Shown piece by piece: positions 56,471-64,000 of a DNA stretch of 64,000 nt. Positions within the stretch are counted from its first letter, which is position 1. Every line of letters begins with the position of its first letter. Source of the DNA: Janthinobacterium violaceinigrum (GTDB taxonomy: Bacteria; Pseudomonadota; Gammaproteobacteria; Burkholderiales; Burkholderiaceae_D). Made by a program: the position numbers and the translations under genes. The stretch is from contig NZ_WFLI01000002.1 of NCBI RefSeq assembly GCF_009208555.1, positions 1 to 64,000 of the forward strand, given 5' to 3'. Under the pieces are notes generated by a model. That model was not told where the DNA came from. It was given only the letters and a program-made list of their open reading frames with translations, and ran no database searches.

Positions 56471-57263
56471 CAAACGCCCCATTTTGATAAGCAGCATATT
56501 CGGGGGAGCCGGAATGGTGGTTGCGCAAATGCGCCCCCAGGCCAGCTTCCGCACCCGCATCCCCGAGCTTATGCTGCACCTTGATCCCGAGCCACAGCAC
56601 ATCGGCCGTCTGGCTCTCCATTGTTGCTATCCTGCCCAGCCGCTGCAAATAATAAGCCGCCTGCCGGTAGTCTTGCTGTTGGTAATACACGCGCACCAGG
56701 CCGGCATTCGTTACTGCCACGTCCGGTGCGATCCGTACCGCGCGCATCAAATACGCGCCGGCACGCGGGTAATCATTCAGGGCCAGGCTGCAAGCGCCCC
56801 CATTGTTGAGCGCTTTTTCCGGCGACACATACGCCGCATCGGCCAGCGCCGCATCGAAATACGCCAGCGATTGCGCGGCGCGTCCCGTCTGGCACAAAAA
56901 CAGGCCGTAATTATTGCTCAACTCAGGATTGTGGGGCGCAAGGCGCAAAGCGTAAAGGAAATCTTTCTCGGCAGGCCCAGTTTGCCGCTGGGCCGCAAGG
57001 ATCAGGGCACGCACGCCGTAAGCCTGCGCATCGTTCGGCGCCAGCTGCACGGCTTGTTCCGCTTCCGCCAGGGCCACGTCGAGCTGGCCTTGCGCATAAT
57101 ACGCGCTGGCCAGCTGCAGGCGCAGCGCGGCGCGCTCATCGGCGCTGGCCTGCCCCTCTTGGCCAGCGGCCGCAGCGCGGCTCGCGGCAGGAGCGGAAGC
57201 ACAGCCGACCAGCAGCACAGCCAGGCAGACAGCGGCCACAGCGAGCGAGCGTTGGTAAGCCAT
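56463..57263 (-). CDS. pilW: type IV pilus biogenesis/stability lipoprotein PilW (PilF)
   Basis: 266 residues from the ATG at 57263, preferred because GAGGGAAGG precedes it; an in-frame ATG at 57275 touches the rlmN stop. Lipoprotein signal LAVAAVCLAVLLVGC, then TPR repeats (LASAYYAQGQLDVALAEAEQAVQLAPNDAQAYGVRALIL in outline; NPELSNNYGLFLCQTGR). It is an outer-membrane pilotin needed for PilQ secretin assembly or stability. It lies in the usual rlmN-pilW-rodZ-ispG order. Confidence 0.93.
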   Translation of the reverse strand: MAYQRSLAVAAVCLAVLLVGCASAPAASRAAAAGQEGQASADERAALRLQLASAYYAQGQLDVALAEAEQAVQLAPNDAQAYGVRALILAAQRQTGPAEKDFLYALRLAPHNPELSNNYGLFLCQTGRAAQSLAYFDAALADAAYVSPEKALNNGGACSLALNDYPRAGAYLMRAVRIAPDVAVTNAGLVRVYYQQQDYRQAAYYLQRLGRIATMESQTADVLWLGIKVQHKLGDAGAEAGLGAHLRNHHSGSPEYAAYQNGAFDE

Positions 57264-57274
57264 GCCTTCCCTCA

Positions 57275-58456
57275 TCAGGAGCGGATTTCCACGATCTTGC
57301 CGAAATTGGCGCCAAATTTCTGTTGATACTCAGTCATCTTTTCCATGCGTTCCTGCACCCGCGTGCGGTCCTTGACTTCGCCCGCCAGCTGGCCGCAGGC
57401 CGCATCGATATCGTCGCCGCGCGTCTTGCGCACGGTGGTGATGATGCCGCCATCCATGAGCACCTGGGCAAACGCCTTGATGCGCGGGTTTTTCGAGCGG
57501 AACAGGCCCGACTCGGGGAAAGGATTGAACGGGATCAGGTTGAACTTGCAGTTCACGCCGAACTCGCGGTCCTGTACCAGCGCCAGCAGTTCGCGCGCGT
57601 GCTCGTCGCTGTCGTTGACGCCATCGAGCATGCAGTATTCGAAGGTGATGAAATCGCGCGGGGCGAATTCCAGGTAGCGCTTGCAGGCCGCCATCAATTC
57701 CTTCAGCGGGTACTTCTTGTTCAGTGGAATCAAACCGTCGCGCAAGGTATCGTTCGAGGCGTGCAGCGAAACGGCCAGGGCCACCGGCACTTCCTGCGAC
57801 AGCTTGTCCATCATCGGCACCACGCCCGAGGTCGACAAGGTCACGCGGCGGCGCGACAGGCCGTAGGCGTTGTCGTCGAGCATCAATTTCAGGGCCGTGA
57901 CGGTCGGTTCAAAGTTCAGCAGGGGCTCGCCCATGCCCATCATCACCACGTTGGTGATCTGGCGCTCGCCTTTCGGGCCCGGTTCGATGCCCTTGGTGCG
58001 GCGCAATTCGAATTCCGCCATCCACAGCTGGCCGATGATTTCGCCAACGCTGAGGTTGCGGTTAAAGCCTTGCTTGCCCGTCGAGCAGAAACGGCAGTTC
58101 ACGGCGCAGCCGGCCTGGGTCGAGATGCACAGGGTGCCGCGGTTGTCTTCCGGAATGAACACGGTTTCCACGGCATTGCCATTGCCCACGTCGACCAGCC
58201 ACTTGCGCGTGCCATCCGTCGACGTATGGTCGCTGATGATGGCCGGGGCGCGCACTTCGGCGCGCGTGGCCAGCTTGTCGCGCAGCGACTTGGCCAGGTC
58301 CGTCATGGCGTCGAAATCGGAAGCGCCGAACTGGTGTATCCAACGTTGCAATTGTTTCGCACGAAACGGTTTCTCTCCCAACTCGGCGCAGTAGGCGATG
58401 AGTTGCGCGGGATCGAGGTCCAGCAAGTTGGTGAGGGTCGTCGTATTCATGATCAT
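57275..58456 (-). CDS. rlmN: 23S rRNA/tRNA m2A methyltransferase RlmN
   Basis: 393 residues, radical SAM enzyme. The cluster-binding motif is CAVNCRFC, with the dual-specificity Cys toward the C-terminus in [13 protein letters not shown]. The N-terminal helical domain includes [16 protein letters not shown]. It methylates A2503 of 23S rRNA and A37 of some tRNAs. The start is ATG at 58456; a second ATG two codons in (MNTTTL) is equally possible, and neither has a strong ribosome binding site. Confidence 0.96.
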   Translation of the reverse strand: MIMNTTTLTNLLDLDPAQLIAYCAELGEKPFRAKQLQRWIHQFGASDFDAMTDLAKSLRDKLATRAEVRAPAIISDHTSTDGTRKWLVDVGNGNAVETVFIPEDNRGTLCISTQAGCAVNCRFCSTGKQGFNRNLSVGEIIGQLWMAEFELRRTKGIEPGPKGERQITNVVMMGMGEPLLNFEPTVTALKLMLDDNAYGLSRRRVTLSTSGVVPMMDKLSQEVPVALAVSLHASNDTLRDGLIPLNKKYPLKELMAACKRYLEFAPRDFITFEYCMLDGVNDSDEHARELLALVQDREFGVNCKFNLIPFNPFPESGLFRSKNPRIKAFAQVLMDGGIITTVRKTRGDDIDAACGQLAGEVKDRTRVQERMEKMTEYQQKFGANFGKIVEIRS

Positions 58457-58530
58457 GTCTATTCTAAAAATCCGTCCCCGCGCGCATCAGGGGCAAAGCA
58501 CCACAGCGCAGCGGGAACAGGGGGTGATAA

Positions 58531-58567
58531 GTTATTTCACAGATAACGCCAGGAAATAACGTTATCT
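58531..58567 (-). other. two overlapping inverted repeats between ndk and rlmN
   Basis: GTTATTTC (58531-58538) pairs with GAAATAAC (58553-58560), and AGATAACG (58541-58548) pairs with CGTTATCT (58560-58567). The two hairpins interleave, so only one can form fully at a time. They lie directly after the ndk stop in the leader before rlmN. Confidence 0.5.
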
Positions 58568-58574
58568 AAGGCAA

Positions 58575-58991
58575 TTAAGCCTTCAGTTCTGGGAAGAAGT
58601 AAGCGATTTCCACTTTAGCAGCTTCGACAGCGTCGGAGCCGTGTACGGCGTTGGCGTCGATCGAATCGGCGAAATCGGCGCGGATCGTGCCTTTTTCTGC
58701 TTTCTTCGGATCGGTCGCGCCCATCAGGTCACGGTGGGCCAGAACGGCGTTTTCGCCTTCCAGGGCTTGGATCATGACTGGACCGGAAACCATGAAGTCG
58801 ACCAGATCCTTGAAGAAGCCGCGTTCTTTGTGCGCTGCGTAGAAGCCTTCAGCTTGTTCGCGCGACAGTTGGGTCATGCGTGCTGCAACGATTTTCAGGC
58901 CAGCGTTTTCAAAACGGGTGTAGATTTGACCGATTACGTTTTTTGCAACTGCGTCTGGTTTGATGATCGACAGGGTGCGTTCGATTGCCAT
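58575..58991 (-). CDS. ndk: nucleoside diphosphate kinase
   Basis: 138 residues from the ATG at 58991, close to the family standard of about 141. N-terminal [20 protein letters not shown], active-site His in NAVHGSDA, and conserved [18 protein letters not shown]. It balances nucleoside triphosphate pools by a phosphohistidine mechanism. It is upstream of rlmN. Confidence 0.98.
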   Translation of the reverse strand: MAIERTLSIIKPDAVAKNVIGQIYTRFENAGLKIVAARMTQLSREQAEGFYAAHKERGFFKDLVDFMVSGPVMIQALEGENAVLAHRDLMGATDPKKAEKGTIRADFADSIDANAVHGSDAVEAAKVEIAYFFPELKA

Positions 58992-59145
58992 GTGTGAAAA
59001 CTCCAATAAAAAGAAAGGTTTAAAACGGTAAATTGATAACTCAATCAACCTTTGATTTTACCATACTCCACCCCATATCACCCAGACAGGCAGGTGGGCA
59101 TCTTCTGCCCTTGCCTGAGTTTAATTAAATCTTAAGCTGGTTTTT

Positions 59146-59173
59146 TTGTAAAAACCGGGGTCCATGCTATCCT
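59146..59173 (+). promoter_or_regulatory. candidate promoter of BI-1/YccA gene
   Basis: TTGTAA (59146-59151), 16-bp spacer, TATCCT (59168-59173), about 40 bases upstream of the ATG at 59214. This is a moderate match only. Confidence 0.4.
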
Positions 59174-59213
59174 TGGGCAAAGTAGTAATTTGAATTGACA
59201 ACACGGAGGCACT

Positions 59214-59900
59214 ATGAATCAGAACATGCAACGCACCTTTGACCTGTCGGGAGGCATGCAGCAAGTCCGCCACCAGGTCTTGCGCAACACTTACTGGCTG
59301 CTGGCACTGTCCATGATACCGACCGTGCTGGGCGCCTTCATCGGCGTGCAAATGCATTTGCCGATGCTGACCGGCGGCATGGGTTTCATCATCTTCATGG
59401 CCGTCGCATTCGGCTTCATGTACGCGATTGAAAAAACCAAGAACTCGGGCCTGGGCGTCGCCGTCCTGCTGGGCTTTACCTTCTTCATGGGCCTGATGCT
59501 CACGCCTATCCTGACGCGCACGCTCGGCTACTCGAACGGCGGCATGCTGATCATGACGGCGTTCGGCGGCACGGCCACGATCCTGGCCGTGATGGCCACC
59601 ATCGCCACGGTGTCGAAGCGCGACTTCTCGGCCATGGGCAAATGGCTGTTCGCCGGCGTGATCGTGCTGATCCTGGCATCGGTGGCGAACATCTTCCTGG
59701 GCCTGTCGGCACTGTCGATCGTGATCTCCATGGTCGCCATCGCCATCTTCTCGGCCTACATCCTGTATGACGTGCAGCAAATCATCAACGGCGGCGAGAC
59801 CAACTACATCTCGGCCACCCTGCGCATCTACCTGGACGTGTACAACATCTTCACCAGCCTGTTGTCCTTGCTGGGTTTCGCTGGCGGCAGCCGCGATTAA
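59214..59900 (+). CDS. Bax inhibitor-1/YccA family membrane protein
   Basis: 228 residues with seven predicted membrane helices. The pattern starts with a cytoplasmic N-terminus (RHQVLRNTYWLLALSM) and includes MYAIEKTKNSGLG, the central GLMLTPIL and the C-terminal FSAYILYDVQQIINGGETNYI with the family's conserved Asp residues. Family members form pH-sensitive cation leak channels or modulate FtsH. GGAGG lies eight bases before the start. Confidence 0.94.
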   Translation: MNQNMQRTFDLSGGMQQVRHQVLRNTYWLLALSMIPTVLGAFIGVQMHLPMLTGGMGFIIFMAVAFGFMYAIEKTKNSGLGVAVLLGFTFFMGLMLTPILTRTLGYSNGGMLIMTAFGGTATILAVMATIATVSKRDFSAMGKWLFAGVIVLILASVANIFLGLSALSIVISMVAIAIFSAYILYDVQQIINGGETNYISATLRIYLDVYNIFTSLLSLLGFAGGSRD

Positions 59901-59921
59901 GACCAGGCATTGCGCTTGAAC

Positions 59922-59950
59922 AAAAAGCCGACCCGCGGGTCGGCTTTTTT
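59922..59950 (+). terminator. Rho-independent terminator after the BI-1 gene
   Basis: AAAAAGCCGACCCG (59922-59935) and CGGGTCGGCTTTTT (59936-59949) form a near-perfect hairpin with no free loop base, flanked by T6. It also ends the convergent LysR gene. Confidence 0.9.
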
Positions 59951-59965
59951 ACGTCTGCAGCTTCA

Positions 59966-60808
59966 CTACACCTTTTCCGCCACCTCCAGCAGGCAGGCGC
60001 GGGCGCGGTCCAGGGTGGGGTTGTCGCGCTGGGCAGCGTAGACGGCATAGGCGGAATGCGAGAACTCGGGCGCGTCGCGCACGCGGTGCAGGAGGCCCGC
60101 ATCGAGATAGGGCTGGGCCGAGCCGATACGGAAATAACTGGCGCCACCCACTTCCAGCAGGTACACGAGGGCCAGCGGTCCCAGCGAAATCGAGACGGGC
60201 GGACTGCTCAGCTCCGGGTACGTCGCCTGGTGATTGGCCGCAAAGCTGGGCCCCCAGTCCACGTACACGTAGGTATCGGCATGCATCTGCCCGTCGGCGC
60301 GCGTGGTCACCATCACCAGCTTTTCCTCGGCCAGCAGTTCGCTGGCCAGGCCCGGGCGCTGCGGCGGGTTGTACAGCACGGCCAGGTCGAGCGAGCCGTC
60401 GTGCACGGCGTCGAGCAGGCGCGCGGGGCTGTCGACTTCCGCGCGCAGGGCGATCTCGGGACAATCGCGGCTCATGCGTATCAGCCAGTCGCCCAGCAGC
60501 GGCTGCCACAAGCTCAGCTCGCAGCCGATACTGACGGCATCTTCGCGCCCCGGCGGCAAGGCCACCTGGTGGCGCGCCCTTTCCCACACCTGCACCATGG
60601 TGGCCGCGTGGCGCATGAAACGCTCGCCGGCCGACGTCAGCCGCGCGCCCGCCTTGTTGCGCACAAACAGCTGGCGCCCCAGTTGCTGCTCCAGGGTGCG
60701 GATGCGGGCGCTGACGGCCGTCTGCGTCACGTGCATGCGTTCGGCCGCCATGATGAAGCTGCCGCAGGAAGCCACTTCCAGGAAGGTACGCGCTTGATTA
60801 ATGTCCAT
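59966..60808 (-). CDS. LysR family transcriptional regulator
   Basis: 280 residues from the ATG at 60808; an in-frame TTG lies just upstream. The N-terminal winged helix-turn-helix starts DINQARTFLEVASCGSFIMA and includes TQTAVSARIRTLEQQLG and LFVRNKAGARLTSAGERFM. The effector-binding domain follows (EIALRAEVDSPARLLDAVHDGSLDLAVLY in outline). It lies 28 bases after the stop of the methyltransferase gene in the same orientation. Target and ligand are unknown. Confidence 0.9.
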   Translation of the reverse strand: MDINQARTFLEVASCGSFIMAAERMHVTQTAVSARIRTLEQQLGRQLFVRNKAGARLTSAGERFMRHAATMVQVWERARHQVALPPGREDAVSIGCELSLWQPLLGDWLIRMSRDCPEIALRAEVDSPARLLDAVHDGSLDLAVLYNPPQRPGLASELLAEEKLVMVTTRADGQMHADTYVYVDWGPSFAANHQATYPELSSPPVSISLGPLALVYLLEVGGASYFRIGSAQPYLDAGLLHRVRDAPEFSHSAYAVYAAQRDNPTLDRARACLLEVAEKV

Positions 60809-60836
60809 CAATCCATCATATCAGTTGCCGCGCCTC

Positions 60837-62024
60837 TCAACTGACCCGCTCGTAACCGCCCAGCACGCCCTGCTTCGACAAGACCCATTGCCACAGCTGC
60901 AAGTCGCGCGCGCGGAAGGCACCCGCGCAGGACAGCAGGTAGTACGACCACATGCGGTGGAAGCGCTCGCCCAGCTGGGCGGAAAACTGCGGCCACGCCT
61001 GCTCGAAATTGGCATGCCAGGCCATCAGGGTCTTGTCGTAGTCGGCGCCGAAGTTGTGCAGGTCCTCGGCCACGAACAGGTCATCCATGGCGTCGCCGAT
61101 CTGCCCGATCGACGGCAGGTCGCCATTCGGGAAGATGTATTTGTCGATCCACGGATCGCACGTGGAATGGCGCTTGTTCTTGCCTATCGTGTGCAGCAGG
61201 AACAGGCCGTCGTCTTCCAGGCAGCGGTGCGCCACTTCCATGAAGGTGCGGTGGTTTTTATGCCCCACGTGCTCGAACATGCCGATGCTGACGATGCGGT
61301 CGAATTTCTCGTCCGTGTCGCGGTAATCCTGCAGGCGGAAGTCCAGGTGCTCGCCGCCCGGCAGGCTGCGCGCATACGCGGCCTGCTCTTTCGAGATCGT
61401 CACCCCCACGCACTGCACCTGGTAGTTTTCCGCCGCATAGCGCATGAAACTGCCCCAGCCGCAGCCGATGTCGAGCACGCGCATGCCCGGTTCCAGGCGC
61501 AGCTTGCGGCAGACGAGGTCCAGCTTGGCTTCCTGCGCCTCGGCCAGGTTGGCCGCATCCTTCCAGTAGCCGCAGGTATAGGTCATGCGCGGATCGAGCA
61601 TGGCCGCATAGAAGGCGTTGCCCAGGTCGTAGTGTTCCTTGCCCACCATCCAGGCGCGGCGCTCCGTCTGCAGGTTGAACAGGCGCGCATACAGCGCGTG
61701 GAAGGCCAGGCGCATGGGGCGCACGTCGTCGGCCACCCGGGCGCGCAGCAGATGGCAAAAGAATTCGTCGAGCTGCTGCGCATCCCAGTCGCCATCCATG
61801 TACGCTTCGCCCAGGCCCAGGTTGCCGCTGGCAAAGGCGCGTTCGGGCACGCCCGGCTTGCGCAGCTGCATGTCCCAGGCGGCGCGGCCATTCAGGTGGA
61901 TGTCGGCCCTGGCCAGCAGTTCGGCCGCTTCGCGGGTCAGCCGCGTGTCGGGCTGGCGTCCGGCGCCACTTGCCGGTGTCTGTTGCAACTGCATTCGTGC
62001 TTGTGTCGTGTGCTGCGTGTTCAT
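60837..62024 (-). CDS. cyclopropane-fatty-acid synthase-like SAM methyltransferase
   Basis: 395 residues from the ATG at 62024, with GGAGG upstream. N-terminal domain (LARADIHLNGRAAWDMQLR), then HYDLGNAFYAAMLDPRMTYTCGYW, SAM motif MRVLDIGCGWGSFMRYAAENY, and the catalytic SIGMFEHVGHKN and Cys/Tyr region of CFA synthases. It transfers a methylene group from SAM to unsaturated phospholipid chains at the membrane. It precedes the LysR gene, which may share its transcript. Confidence 0.93.
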   Translation of the reverse strand: MNTQHTTQARMQLQQTPASGAGRQPDTRLTREAAELLARADIHLNGRAAWDMQLRKPGVPERAFASGNLGLGEAYMDGDWDAQQLDEFFCHLLRARVADDVRPMRLAFHALYARLFNLQTERRAWMVGKEHYDLGNAFYAAMLDPRMTYTCGYWKDAANLAEAQEAKLDLVCRKLRLEPGMRVLDIGCGWGSFMRYAAENYQVQCVGVTISKEQAAYARSLPGGEHLDFRLQDYRDTDEKFDRIVSIGMFEHVGHKNHRTFMEVAHRCLEDDGLFLLHTIGKNKRHSTCDPWIDKYIFPNGDLPSIGQIGDAMDDLFVAEDLHNFGADYDKTLMAWHANFEQAWPQFSAQLGERFHRMWSYYLLSCAGAFRARDLQLWQWVLSKQGVLGGYERVS

Positions 62025-62233
62025 GCCCTGCCGCCTCCAGATGGTTGTCGGTGCTGGCGCGCGCCGGCAAGTCATCAGGTGCCCGGCGGCGCACCAGCAA
62101 TAAAATTATCCGCCCGCCATCGCCATCTGGATAATGAAACATCATGACCGTTCATATCAAAATATTTGCTTCAAAATGATTTGAATCAATTATTCTATGG
62201 AAATATATGCAGCACGAAGCGTGCCGTAGCATG

Positions 62234-62257
62234 AAAAAAGCCGCCTGTACGGCGGCT
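62234..62257 (-). terminator. Rho-independent terminator after the JmjC/cupin-like gene
   Basis: AGCCGCC (62239-62245) and GGCGGCT (62251-62257) with a five-base loop, followed on the minus strand by six T residues. Confidence 0.85.
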
Positions 62258-62291
62258 GTTCACGGCAGGTTCGCGCCATGCGGCGCCGCAA

Positions 62292-63332
62292 TCAAAAGTC
62301 GTGATTCGGTGGATACTTCGTGTAGAAATCGTTATCCCATTTGAAATTGGTAAACGCCACCGTCATGGAGATGTCGAGCGCCTCGACGAAATGCCAGCAG
62401 CCGACGGGCAAAAACAGGATTTCACCGGGCGCCAGCACGCATTCGCGCACCTGCACGTCGGCCATCAGCGGATAGCGCTGCAGGTCGATGTCGCGTCCGT
62501 CGACGGGCGTAAAGCAGTGGCGCTGATTGTACACGCGCGCCACCTCGCAGGCAGCCATGATGCGCAGCCGCTTGCGCCCCTTGACCTGCGCCATGAAGTT
62601 GTTCGTCAGGTCGTGGTGGAACGGCGTCACCGTGCCGGCCGGGCCGAACCATAGAAATCCCGTGGGGCCGCCATCCTGCCGCAGGTATTCGGGCAGCTGG
62701 CCGATATCGTCCCACAGCTCGCGCAAGGCTTGCCGGTTCTGCGAATTGTTATTCGCCGTCATGTAGAAATCGTTGGTGGCGCCGCTGCCCTCGACCAGAC
62801 TGGCGTACTCGCCAAAGGCCATCTTGCGCTTGTGCGCCACGCTGTTCATTTCGTACTGCGCGTCCGCCTCGCGGCCGAACTGCACTTCCACTTCGCGCTG
62901 CGCGTAATGCTCGCGGAAATACGCCGGGCTCCACTTGGCCATGGCGGGCCAGTCGTCCATCATGCCCGTGATGATCACGGGCTGGTTGGTGGAATAGTAT
63001 TCGTCCAGGAATTGCTGCGCGGACAGCTTGTCGCGGCGCGGAATCTCGGGAGGACGCAGGTGGTTCAGCTTGCGCTGGATGTCGATCACCCAGTCGCGCT
63101 TGGCCAGCCGGTTCGACAAGCGCACGGCGCCGGCCAAGTAGGGGCTGTGCAGCGCCAGTTCCACTTCGCGGTGCGCCAGCGGCTCGGCGATGCCGGCCTT
63201 TTGCAGCACCGGCATCAGCGCCGATGGGTGGCTGCCCAGCATGAGGTTTTCCGCGATCCAGCTGCGCCATTCGCGGCTCAGCTCCTGCTCCTGCGTCTGC
63301 TGCTTGACTCCCAATGTCGATACCGCCGCCAT
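62292..63332 (-). CDS. JmjC/cupin-like Fe(II)/2-oxoglutarate dioxygenase
   Basis: 346 residues from the ATG at 63332, preceded by AGGAG. The FIH-type JmjC fold has PVIITGMMDDWPAMAKWS, the metal-binding HHD in VTPFHHDLTNNFMAQVKG, and the distal His in ILFLPVGCWHFVEALD. The N-terminal ~110 residues are helical. It probably hydroxylates a protein or peptide residue. It lies between the cyclopropane synthase-like gene and the chitinase, and is not coupled to either. Confidence 0.88.
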   Translation of the reverse strand: MAAVSTLGVKQQTQEQELSREWRSWIAENLMLGSHPSALMPVLQKAGIAEPLAHREVELALHSPYLAGAVRLSNRLAKRDWVIDIQRKLNHLRPPEIPRRDKLSAQQFLDEYYSTNQPVIITGMMDDWPAMAKWSPAYFREHYAQREVEVQFGREADAQYEMNSVAHKRKMAFGEYASLVEGSGATNDFYMTANNNSQNRQALRELWDDIGQLPEYLRQDGGPTGFLWFGPAGTVTPFHHDLTNNFMAQVKGRKRLRIMAACEVARVYNQRHCFTPVDGRDIDLQRYPLMADVQVRECVLAPGEILFLPVGCWHFVEALDISMTVAFTNFKWDNDFYTKYPPNHDF

Positions 63333-63409
63333 CGCCGTCTCCTGTTTTTTTATGTGATAAAGCAGCCGGGCAGCAATGCCGCCCGACTGCATCCTACTCT
63401 AGCGCAGTA

Positions 63410-64000
63410 TCAGCGCACTTTCCACACCTCCGTCGCCAGCACGCCATTCGCGTCGCCATCGAGTTCCCACGAGAACGCGCCGCGCAAGCCCTGGTCCTTG
63501 ACGTATTTCACCTTGGTGCCGATGACGGTCGGATCGTCATAGCTCCACCACTGGCCGCCCGCCCCCGTGTACAGGTACAGCTGCTTGGTGACGGGATGGT
63601 AGTAGCGCGTGCCGGACTTGGCCACGAGGATTTTATAGTCCTCGATGCCCGACTCGTAGGTGCCCGGCGCCGTGCCCGTGGCAGCCTGGTACAGGCCATC
63701 GCCGTTCGGTCCCGGCGCCACGCCCGTCCAGCCGCGGCCATAGAACGGTATGCCCAGCAACAGCTTGTCGCGCGGCACGCCGGCGGCAATCATGTACTGC
63801 ACCGCCTTGTCGCCCACGTATTCGCGCGCCATGCCCGTCGACGGATCGGCAGGGTCGGCAAACAGCTGGGCGTTGAAGTTGGTGCTGTTTTCCCATCCGC
63901 CGTGGAAGTCGTAGGTCATCAGGTTGATCCAATCCATGTACTGCGAGTACAGGGCCGGTTCCGTGTTGTCGATCTTGTCCTTGCCCGCACCGACAGCGGC
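63410..64000 (-). CDS. GH18 chitinase, C-terminal part (cut by window edge)
   Basis: 196 residues are visible, ending at TGA; the start lies beyond the window. WINLMTYDFHGGWE is the conserved beta6 motif of GH18, followed by KLLLGIPFYGRGW, WSYDDPTVIGTKVKYVKDQGLRG and FSWELDGDANG. The DxxDxDxE catalytic motif must be in the missing part. The enzyme hydrolyses chitin and is likely secreted. No downstream binding module is present; the protein ends with the catalytic barrel. Confidence 0.93.
   Translation of the reverse strand, partial: AAVGAGKDKIDNTEPALYSQYMDWINLMTYDFHGGWENSTNFNAQLFADPADPSTGMAREYVGDKAVQYMIAAGVPRDKLLLGIPFYGRGWTGVAPGPNGDGLYQAATGTAPGTYESGIEDYKILVAKSGTRYYHPVTKQLYLYTGAGGQWWSYDDPTVIGTKVKYVKDQGLRGAFSWELDGDANGVLATEVWKVR

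Noticed and set aside
58531..58567. H-type pseudoknot between ndk and rlmN
   Set aside because: The connecting loops are 0-2 bases, too short to span the 8-bp stems, so two alternative hairpins are more plausible.

Overview
The window looks like a chromosomal segment of a betaproteobacterium of the Oxalobacteraceae, most likely Janthinobacterium or a close relative. The base composition is GC-rich throughout. The housekeeping gene order ndk-rlmN-pilW-rodZ-ispG-hisS-yfgM-bamB-der-hfq-hflX-hflK-hflC-hisZ-purA is a typical betaproteobacterial arrangement, and a GH18 chitinase sits at the right edge. This assignment rests on recognising protein families and synteny, not on a database search. I see no transposase, integrase, rRNA or CRISPR array.

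Layout. Bases 1-2344 hold the end of an unknown protein, a coupled alpha/beta hydrolase-VOC pair and a small unknown protein with a leader-like N-terminus. Bases 2505-16098 hold four identical tRNA-Asn(GTT) genes, all on the minus strand, each with its own promoter and terminator. The first two bracket a 12.6-kb accessory block: a GntR regulator, a purine permease, a GtrA protein, a three-subunit membrane flavoprotein dehydrogenase, a divergent group of tailoring-type enzymes (PRMT-like methyltransferase opposite GNAT, aspartyl beta-hydroxylase-like and sulfotransferase-like proteins) and two hydrolases. Bases 16230-22816 hold an aromatic/aspartate aminotransferase, uvrB, a DUF3224 protein, AraC and MarR regulators, and an S41 peptidase gene interrupted by one in-frame amber codon.

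Bases 22813-29846 are a complete tetronate (threonate/erythronate) catabolic operon: MFS importer, ltnD, otnK, otnC, otnI and denD, with a divergent GntR/FadR-type regulator and a clear sigma-70 promoter in the shared intergenic region. Bases 31403-37094 hold three coupled genes (TerB-N/TerB-C protein, BrxD-like ATPase, Lhr-like helicase). This matches the Shango antiphage defence architecture and is visibly AT-richer than its surroundings. Next to its promoter lies a frameshifted 84-bp remnant of a NIPSNAP-family gene whose intact homologue is 3 kb away. Between them are a DyP-type peroxidase with a small partner gene and a glutathione S-transferase, followed by a tightly overlapping GNAT-WD40-NIPSNAP trio.

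Bases 42088-58991 are core functions on the minus strand: purine salvage and synthesis (phosphoribosyltransferase, purA), histidine regulation (hisZ), membrane protease control (hflKC), ribosome rescue and assembly (hflX, der), RNA chaperone (hfq), outer-membrane assembly (bamB, yfgM-like), hisS with an unusual His-rich tail, ispG, rodZ, pilW, rlmN and ndk. Bases 59214-64000 hold a BI-1/YccA protein, a LysR regulator, a cyclopropane-synthase-like methyltransferase, a JmjC/cupin-like hydroxylase and the C-terminal part of a GH18 chitinase that runs off the window.
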